From positions 3,094,550-3,158,549 of the forward strand of contig NC_054082.1 in NCBI RefSeq assembly GCF_017562075.2: a stretch of DNA of 64,000 nt. The letters are read 5' to 3'. The position numbers and the translations under genes were made by a program. Source of the stretch: Anopheles merus. Its lineage: Eukaryota > Arthropoda > Insecta > Diptera > Culicidae. How positions within the stretch are numbered: the stretch's first letter is position 1; each line of letters begins with the position of its first letter. This document shows, one piece after another, positions 55,101 through 64,000 of this stretch. The notes below the pieces were generated by a model that made no database searches, was not told the DNA's origin, and saw nothing but the letters and a program-made list of their open reading frames with translations.

Positions 55101-57756
55101 TTCCGCTATGATGAACTATGCGTACCCTCTATAGTGCATAACTTCCTTTTCACTCCTCTCGCCCCAGACTACAACACCCTTCTCTTGGTCAAAACGTCTT
55201 TTGTTCCTTGTTCTGGCGGCAAACCCCAAAGAAAAAAGTGTCAGGTTTTCATGGCTCTCCCCCTGTCACCTTCACAGTTCGGCACCTCGACGCAGCAGCC
55301 TATATTATTGGTTGATTGAATCTCGTCGCTACAGCGAGTTGGCAAAAGGGATAAACAGAAACCACGTGCTTCTCGGATGCTGCAAACCACCCCGTCCCCA
55401 AATGTGATGAGGTTATCTTTTCTGTTTTCTTTAATATGTTTCGTATTTTGCTCGTACGAACGCCTCGCCCCTCAGGGTATCATTTATTTTGGGAAAAGCC
55501 TCCATTACAATGTGTTCCGTGATGGTGTTGTTCGTAGGGATAGCACCGGGCCTTGGTGGCAGGTTGACAGGCGGCACACATCGATCGGCACAGGAAGAGC
55601 ATATCAGTGGATCCATGTTTGTTTTATACACCGTCCAGCCCGAATATTCCCCAAGGCCGCCGGCGGGAAAATAGGTCCCAGAGTTTTACTATCGGAAATC
55701 GAAACCGTCGTAATGGGGGATGAGTTCAGTTTTATTTCCCCTTCATGTCTTGCTTGCAGTGGTGTTGCCGTCCTTAAGTTAGAACTTGGACTGGGAGAGC
55801 AATTCTTGCCCAAAAAAGAAAACCAACTCCCTTGTCTGGAGGGAAACTGATTCGGCATGCCGCTCACGGTTTTATTGGAAAGGAGAAGGGAACGATTCGT
55901 TCGGCTGAATTTGGTATAGTTACGTGTAGCGTTCCGGGAGGCGGTATTCTAACATCGTGCTTGTTCTCTATTCTGTAAGATCCTTTTGTTTGCATCTGAA
56001 CGTTGCAAACAAAGGTCGCTGAAATTAGTAGAATGGGATACGTAAGGTTGGCTTGGTTGTTTAATTTGTTATGAAAATCAATATCCCGAGCCCTGTTATG
56101 GTTAAAATACCTTCGGGCGAGGATAGGCTCTCTGTTGGTACAATGCTATACAAAAGTTTGAATATTTAAACACTCCAAAAATATCCCTTTCACCTTGAAT
56201 GTTTCGTAACTGTTTCCAGTTTGTAGCAGCTAAATTTAGCCTGGATGATCAAGATTGCAGATTTTCATGGAAACTGTTTTGCGCTCTGTTTGATAGAATC
56301 ATCCAAAGCCTTTGTAGTAATACTTTGGGCTGAAATGCAATATCAACGTTGAGTTTGATGTGAATTTTATTCATCTCTGGGCCGCTTAATCATGAACTAT
56401 CGCATAGTTTCGCTCTGTTGCCATGGCCGCAACCATCCAATTCCCGTTTGCCAGTTAAGAAGAGAGATCCAGCAAACGTCGAAATAAAATCTAACCCCAG
56501 ATCAAGCTAAGAACGACGCGCCAACGGCTTCGGTCGCACACACTCCGGGCACGCCCCAGTTACACATAATCATTTCACCACGAGCCACGAGCTGCGGCGC
56601 TGGACTGGAACAAATTTTCACACAAATGGCCACTTTTGCGACTGACCCCGGCCAAAGGCATCCATGGCACATGAATCGCAAATATGTGTAATATATGATG
56701 TTGCCAGTGGCGACAACAACCGACAACAACGACCAGCACCGCACACAAACACGTACACCCGGACGCACCGTCGATGCCAATGGTCACCGAAAATGTAAAG
56801 GAAACGGTCATCCGAACCTAGGTTAGCAGCGCGCCCCGGCAAACGGCAGCATCCAATTCGACGAACAGTAAACATAGCAAAATTGTATAATGTTGTTTGT
56901 CTAGGGAGCATTGGTGGAGAGTTTGAATCTGCCGCTGCTGCTGCTCCAGTCTGTATGGGTTGGGACATTTAGACTCCGAGCAGGACATTCCCATCCAATG
57001 ACGGCGTGGTCCGTCGGCAACGTCGGCCGGAACCACCATCGACGGAAGCAAAAACGATGGCTACAAAATTTACATACCAATGCACTTTGGCGCGCTCTTG
57101 CTTGCTCGATGTGGCCGAGAGATGGCAAAGGGCCGGCCCACTCGCTGCAAGATGGACTCGTTGGCAGCGGTTAAGCATGAAACTGTAACCGAAAAACCTT
57201 TGCGCCATTTTGGCATTCCTTAACCAGCAGTGCTCGAGAGCATCGTTCTAAACTCGAAAAGTAATGGAAGCTCCGGTCCCGGATATAGAGTACGTTTCTG
57301 GTGAACGAATACACTTTTGACCATAGCCGGCGCAACGGTGACAGTGGTTTTTGATATCTGGCTTCTTGCCTGCGAGATCTGGTTGGATTTGTGGGGTGAC
57401 TTTTCAGTGCGCAGTGGGCCTGCTGGTTAGTGCGTCTTATTGGGGTGCGTTTGTCGTTAGTTACCTTCGTGTTGATGTATGATGCAAATGGAATATATAC
57501 AGTTGTCTAACTTGTCTGACATTTGTTTTATCAGTGGTTTGTGTAAGTTTGTTTGATAACATTTTATGGCAAGCAGGCCTAGGCTTCAACATTACTTTAT
57601 CGTCATCTGCTACCCCATATAAACCCATGTCAGTCCGTATCGAATGATAGAAAATTGAAAAATAAAATTCACACTCCAAAAGAAAAGCAAAAGAAAGTGA
57701 AAGGAAAACATCTTTCGATCGCACGTCACATCACTAACCAATCGAAACGTTGATAC

Positions 57757-57786
57757 GTGTGCGTGTGCGTGTGTGTGTGTGTGTGT
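57757..57786. repeat. Imperfect (GT)n microsatellite
   Basis: A GT tract with two GC interruptions at its left end. Confidence 0.85.
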
Positions 57787-58996
57787 ACCGATTGAGGGAG
57801 GTGGTAGGAAGGACCAAACTGTCACGGCTTGTCAAACGTTTCGTTGTTACTTCTGGTCGACTCCTCGTCGTTCAGGCGAACTAAACGGATTGACATCGGC
57901 AACGGTGGCGTGTGGGTGCGTACTGCTGTGTCTATCGGCTGTGGGTGGTTATTGAACAAATCCTGCGTGTCACGTACCATATTCCCGTTGTCAATGATTT
58001 CTTTATGTGCCGTACGAGGTGGAGTAGCTTTTTTATTTCAATTAAACGAGGAAAATACACACCACCACCACGACGACGGACACAGCAACAGCTTGTGTAG
58101 GTTTGTGTAGGGCTTCTATTTTCAATCCATACTTGCTAGAGCAATAATATTATTTCATAGATTTGGCTTTTCTCTCTCTCTAAAAACTATGTCCATTTTT
58201 CGATAAAATGCGAAATATCTCACATTTACTCTCTACAGTAGGTTCAGCATGGTTTGCTTCCCTGGACGACTTGATCGATAATGGCGCGGAGGTGCAAACA
58301 CACGCACTCACAGGAAGCCAATAGCAACGAAAATGGGGTAGAAAGGTGATGTAGGTGCAGTCAGCGCGCAAAAATGAAAATGCGAGGGTGGACAGTCGTT
58401 GTGTTCATATTTCCCCGGAGGAAAAAAAAGGTCGTTAAGGCATTGTCCTTCCCCTAGCGTTCAACAATTGGCCATTTACACACACACAGCACACACTGAG
58501 CTATACACAGCTGCAGAAGAAAACGTACTGTCCTTGGAAGTCCCTCTATGCAGGAGGGAAGTTGGCGTACTTGGCGTTTGCGAACACAGTCGAAAACATT
58601 TTACATTTTGTTTGCCATCACCATTTACCGTCTCTCCTCGACCCGCCGGCCAATCGTTTCCAGGCTTGCGTTCCGGGCTTTTGGCTGCTCAGGTAGGGGT
58701 TGTAAGTGGTTTATTTTGCTTGCCAGCACGGAAAGGGAATGAAATTATGCTCCCTTTTTCTTCTTCTGAGTCACCTCACAGTCAAAGTCTCGTTGGTTGG
58801 TGCCAGAGGTTGGTGCGTTGACTGCAAGCCAGAGAGTGTGTGCCACACTAATACCTACGGGCCTATTCATTCGTTACGATACGAACATAAATCAATTGAA
58901 CTGTGTGTTGGTTGGGGTTTATTTTACTTTTATTTTTTCGGTTACTTACATGCTCGGATGTAACGTGTAGAGAGTTGAGTTAATTTGAGATTTTAT

Positions 58997-59000
<4 letters not shown>

Positions 59001-59048
<48 letters not shown>
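59001..59048. repeat. (CT)n microsatellite, 48 bp
   Basis: A perfect CT tract followed by further pyrimidine-rich sequence (CTTTCTCTTTCTC). Confidence 0.95.
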
Positions 59049-59050
<2 letters not shown>

Positions 59051-60517
59051 ATTTCACTTTCTCTTTCTCACTCTTTCGATACCATGTCACTTGCTGGTAT
59101 GGTGGTATGTTTTATTTTCGCTTGACTTTGTTATTTTATTTCATTTCATGCACTGAATGGAAGGTTTCTTCCAGAAATTGTACTTTCTCTCCTGACTCTT
59201 TAATCCGATTGTACAAGACTTTGCGCTTCCGACAAGATGCAGGGCGCAGGTACCCACTTCCACGAAGGAGCAAATCGCAGCTACGAAATAAAAATGTCAA
59301 ACTTGAGCTTAAAAGAACACGCTTTTTTTTCTCGTTCAAAACAACAAAATCAATTGTCAAGGGATTGCTGCCACTTGCCGCCCCTGACTTCCCTGCTCAC
59401 ACTAGTTGAACTATGTGCCGTTATAGGTTTTGACCCTTTCGCCAACGGTTGGCAGCAAAGCAGCGCACTACGAGCAGTGGAAACAAGCAGTGAAAACACG
59501 TGTAAATGCTTAAAACGAGTGTGTGAGCTTGTGTGGGGTGTTACCTCCCGCAGGGGCACACCTATTCGTAGCAAAAGGAAATACCTTCATTGTGCACGAA
59601 ACAAAACCAAAGGGAAACGAGAACCAATAACTGAAACCCCAAAAGCAAGTGGGCACCACTCAAGGCGACCGGAAGTCAGAGTGTGTTACAGCACAGCACT
59701 CGCACATGAACAGTTCGGGCTAACGGGCGGATGGACGAACGAACGGATGGAAGAAAAACAAACTAGGGGGTGAATTGTTTCTTTTCACAAGGTATTTCAA
59801 TTTTGAAGGCAAGCAAGCAGGCAACTGTTTTGGAAACATTCTGCTATTCGGCCCCATTCCCCTTTTGCCCGAACCGATCGAATAACTGTTTTGGACGTTT
59901 ATTTGCACACTGAAATCAATTGAGCATAACGTTTGCGTATGTGTGTGTGTGGTTGTAAGATCACATTCTCGTTCTATCGGAGTTTTTTGTGTGTTGTTGT
60001 AGCAAAGGATCGAAATCTCGGCTCGGTTGGTTGTAAAATGCTCCCTCTTCAGTTGGTTGATGGAATGTTAATCAATTTGATAGATTGTGTTGGTGTTCCT
60101 TTTTTTTGGTGCAAAGCATAAAGACAAGACACGTGTGCAAACAACACTTCAAACAGGATTGGTATCGGCAAAAAATGACCAAACTTCCTATTACTTTCAC
60201 AAAATCATCAAGAAGCTTCTGAACAATAACGAAATGCATATTGTGCTACAGGTTCTTTGAGTGTGTGTGTCGTACTGCGTAACGAGAAGAGATTTAGTCC
60301 CTGTTACAACAGCACAACACAGCCAAGCTAAGCTGAAGGGAGACTCATTTGTTTCTGTTACTCTCAGACATTTTTTTTTTCGCTGGACCCTCGGTACCAC
60401 CTATGGTACTGAGGATGAATCTGCTGCCTTGGTCGCTGTTTTGTTCCCAGCGAATATTTGGCCACGTTTGCTCAGCTCATCTTTACGGCAATCACGGCAT
60501 CCCCTTTCATCGATGTA

Positions 60518-60538
60518 TGTGTGTGTGTGTGTGTGTGT
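60518..60538. repeat. (TG)n microsatellite
   Basis: A perfect TG tract of about 21 bases. Confidence 0.9.
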
Positions 60539-62365
60539 CTGTTTGTCTGTGTGCATCAACCGCTCAACTAAATGCGACATCCATCAAATGGCAGCTTCTC
60601 GAGTAGCAGTGACGGTAGCAGTGACTAGCGACTCGTCTTTGCGCCTCATAACCGAAACGGAACAATAAAGCAACCCACCCGGTACACATCCGGGCAGAGA
60701 CGGCTGCCGGGTTGGACGGGGCGTGCGCCCCAGGATGTCCTGTCATTTTTGCCATGCCATTCTGATGCTGCCGGAAGCATCTCTGTTCGCGTCCTCACAA
60801 AGCGTACCAAAACAGAGTCGCTGTGCATGTGGCAGTGCCTCAGTCCTGCGATCGCCGCGAAGCTTAAGTGTGTGGCCCGAATGTTCTTCCAAAAAATGTC
60901 TCGTGAGGAGCTGTAGCGCACGTCTTAGTCGATATTATGGGGAGGAGTTGCTGGAAGAGGCCACAACAAACCCCGGTTGTCCTGTTTCCCTCGGGCCACC
61001 ACGTTTTGACTCTCCCTCGCGGGGCTTTGTGCGGTGAGGTGGCCACAAGACACACGACGGCTTGACGTTGATGTGCCCGGTATTAACTCTCCACGTAATG
61101 CCTCTTGATGGTGGAGCAAGTGTACATCATCCATCTTTTGGCACTCTATTTTTTTTTGCGAGCTTTCTTTCGGATTTATCCGCAGCAACTATGGAAACGC
61201 AAGAATGTGGCGCTGCTGATGGATGACGCGAAGAGATGTACATTTTTTGAGTTAATTTTCAGAAGTTATCGTCATAAATGTAGAATGTTCATCAATATCC
61301 AAGTTGGTAGAGGGTAGACTGAAGTACACGCAGCACAGGATTTTTAAGATTTTGTCTCAAGTAGGAGTAGAAAATACGTGCTTTTGTCAAAAATCTCAAA
61401 AAGCAATGGACACAGGATGTGGCAAGCGATAACTAAGCTATTTATTTGCACCCACCCAATAGAAAAGCTGCTTCGGCATTTGACCCAGAGTTTGGAAGTG
61501 CCTCTAGTTATGTCGATTCAACGAATCAAACCACAAACTATAGTGTCTACCAAAACTGGGCAAGAACTCAGAAGACGAGAGCGGCAACTGGGACGAATCT
61601 ATGATTCATCAAACCGCGATAGTTTACTCTAATTGAAACAGGTTCGGGGCACAAAGAGGTACACACACACAGGGTAAGTGTCTGCGGCCAAACCCTTCTA
61701 CATTCCACGCTGGGAAGCACTTTATCCAGAAACGTCCAACCGAAACCATTATATCCGTCTATACGTTTGTCGTTCTGTGGCTAGGGTGAAGTTTCTCTGT
61801 CCTTGATATAATCACGGCACATCTTGCAGAGACACCTCGTTGAAGGTGCTCCGCAATGCTTCAATTTCCGATGGTAGGTTTTGGAAACTTAATTAGAAAT
61901 TTATGGTATACATTTCTGCCATTGTGCATTGGAGCAGCAGCAGAGGCTTTTGTGTGGCAGGGATCTTTCAAACGCTCCCTTAAATGTAGGCCACTCACTG
62001 CAGGTAGATATTTACCGTGTTCGCTATCATTATCATATGTTGGTAATGCGATGGTGCAGCTTGCCGCGCGAAGATGTGCTAGGATGGGATCTTAAAAGGG
62101 TGCATAATTTCCTACCTAATGGGTGTTTTGTCTGCATTCATCGAATGACAAGCAGCATTTCGCTGTTCGTTCGGTAACTGCATCCGCTAATTGGTACGCA
62201 CTTACGGTAGATTAATTGCTGTGAATCTGCACATCCTTTCGACGAATTCTTGCAAACGAATGGTACATGAATCTGTACCTAAACGCAATACACATGTGCA
62301 TTATTATTCGCTTTGCCTTTGCCTTGATTAAAATTTCCCCTTTTATGTGTCTGTAATTAGCAAAT

Positions 62366-62400
62366 CTAACAAAACTCTTCTCTTCTCGTTTTAGGTAATT
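62366..62400 (+). promoter_or_regulatory. Weaker candidate recursive splice site
   Basis: CTAAC branchpoint-like sequence (62366-62370) is followed by a CT-rich tract (CTCTTCTCTTCTCGTTTTAG) ending at 62394 and directly by GTAATT at 62395. The acceptor half is strong and the branch spacing (about 25 bases) is good, but TAG instead of CAG and GTAATT instead of GTAAGT make the pair weaker. It lies 15.9 kb beyond the site at 46510, close to the spacing between the other steps. Confidence 0.3.
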
Positions 62401-64000
62401 ATTATCATCTCGTGCGTCTGCAACATTCCTCATGTTCCGGCTCTAAAATGGAACGATTCTCAAAGGATGCCAACTTACAATAGGAATTTATATTCCCTTT
62501 CAACATCGCACTCAATTGAGTAACAATTAGCTGTGAATGGTGGTATGCACTACATGTGGGACCTAACAGGCAGTTAAAAGCAAATCAGCTTCCGCTTTCA
62601 ACCCGATTTCAACAATACAACGAGCTGTGCATAACGCCCAATAGATCTCGTGACCGCAACCGTGTGTACCATGTTTCGATGGTTCTGTTGTTTCCTGCTG
62701 TATTTCAATACTGCGTTGAAAATGCATTCAGGCGAGGTTTTTATTACTTTCTGCGTATCGGTTACCATGATGCGGCATGCGCAGCATGAGCTACACACAT
62801 TAACGTGCATATCATGGGGATTGCAGGACTCCGGAACGAACACTAGAAGTTTTGCTCAGTCAGGTGCTGTATGCCAACGCCACCAGCTCGTTACAAATGC
62901 ATTAGTAGACAGCATTTGCATTAAATGTGTATTAAATTTCATGTTCTCCAAATTACTGCTCGAAGAGTGCAAAACAATTGCTGCATGTAGTAAAATGTTT
63001 AAAGTAAATATTTTATGAGTACTATCACACACCAATGATCACGATTTAGTTGTGCCAAATCGAAAACGGTCAGTGTGCTCATGGTGCAATGAATGATTAA
63101 TCGTTAGCTCTGGATGCTACCCCGAAAACATTGCCCATGGCGATAAAACAAAACACATCCAAACGCATTCATTGGTGCAAATACACAAATAAATGTACTT
63201 AAAGTGTATTTATGTTATGTACATGAATGAAGCATCGCAGCGCGGATTTATTTTCAGCGATAAAGCTTTCCAACATTTCGCATATCCGTGCATATGGATG
63301 GGGAATGTTGTTCGGTATCTCCGTATTGTTGTCATCATCCTGTTAATACACATATTTTTGCCTTCCAATTCACATTAATTGTATGTATACTTGAAGAAGC
63401 AATTTCCAATCTAGATTATTTACCGTGGTGACATGCATGTGTGTGCGATACAGAAAGCGTAAAACGAGAAATCTCAAATAATTCAAATAATTCGAAGCGG
63501 GAAATTTAATTTATGGAGGAATAGAAAAAGGAAGGCAGCGGCGGGCAAGAAGAGCATTCAACATAACACAGGATGCAGGCATCGTGCTAAAAAAGACAGC
63601 TCCGAAGTGGGATGTGTTTACGAATGTTCTCGTATTTCCAAATCAGATTTGTAGACGACTCCCAGAGAATGTGTGCAGATGTTGTTCGTTGAGATGAGCA
63701 AATAGCGTGTGTGTTCCATTACTTGTGGAGTAAGCAGCAGCAGTACATGGGGAGCACCATCACAAGGAGAGGACAGTCGAGGAGTCGATTTATTCAGCAT
63801 GGCAGACAAGTCTCAGATGTGTACTTTATCTGCATCTCCGCCGAAAGGATCGATGAGATCGGGCAGAGCTGAGCGGAATGGGAATTCCCCTGCCATTGCT
63901 GCTGCCAGCCAGCCCATTGCAGAGCGAGTGGCGCTTAGCATCGAAACTCGAAGATAGTAACGAAAATGAATCATCTCACTTGATAAATCACATCCATTAT
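62401..64000 (+). other. Non-coding to the end of the window
   Basis: AT-rich sequence without a convincing exon. The last open frame (63709-63957, +) is Ser/Ala-rich and unrecognised, without a pyrimidine-rich acceptor directly before it. The convertase intron most likely continues past the end. Confidence 0.5.

Larger units (their letters stand above)
46880..62360 (+). other. Second part of the convertase intron; no exon recognised
   Basis: No coding exon could be supported. Contents include the inverted-repeat segment 51858-52172, simple TG tracts (57757-57786, 60518-60538), a CT tract (59001-59048), AT-rich islands (about 50030-50870 and 53130-53520) and an isolated strong acceptor-like site ending at 55759. 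Open frames such as 55377-55850 (157 codons, +) show no recognisable domain. Confidence 0.55.

Noticed and set aside
55377..55850. Plus-strand open frame of 157 codons with a hydrophobic start
   Set aside because: No family recognised. The hydrophobic start resembles a signal peptide, but promoter and conserved motifs are missing.

Overview
This is eukaryotic DNA, most likely from a mosquito and probably Anopheles; the species cannot be fixed from the sequence. The signs are a split cuticular-protein gene whose tiny first coding exon interrupts the signal peptide, arthropod-style core-promoter elements, the first coding exon of a furin-1-like proprotein convertase, very long introns, and many dinucleotide microsatellites. 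Nothing bacterial or viral was seen, and there is no operon or CRISPR structure. Gene density is very low: only two protein-coding loci can be defended, both on the + strand.

Layout. Positions 184-940 hold a complete small gene for a secreted, Ala/Val/Pro-rich low-complexity cuticular protein (134 aa, two exons) with TATA box, initiator and a possible poly(A) signal. From 941 to about 30,470 there is no convincing coding exon. This stretch contains a 1.16-kb (AC)n tract (2551-3707), a 161-bp (CT)n tract (14641-14801), a 20-G run (15446-15465) and a near-perfect back-to-back 3'/5' splice site at 14300|14301. Two acceptor-like sites (30474, 30781) lead into a roughly 1.2-kb leader carrying at least five upstream ORFs. 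The furin-1-like first coding exon follows (31988-32728): 247 codons with a Ser/acidic cytosolic-type head, one membrane segment and the start of the inhibitory prodomain. It ends at a consensus donor in phase 0.

No furin catalytic exon was recognised from 32729 to 64000, so the next intron probably exceeds 31 kb and the protease domain lies beyond the window. That intron holds a second textbook back-to-back splice site at 46510|46511, with TACTAAT branchpoint, and a weaker third at 62394|62395. The sites fall about 14-16 kb apart, which suggests stepwise (recursive) intron removal as known for long Drosophila introns. This is the most interesting hypothesis in the window. The same intron contains a 315-bp segment bounded by perfect 16-bp inverted repeats (51858-52172).

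The two genes have no evident functional link beyond sharing a strand. The cuticular protein is a structural exoskeleton component. The convertase would act in the Golgi/secretory pathway on precursor proteins. Almost all other open frames are chance frames or low-complexity artefacts.
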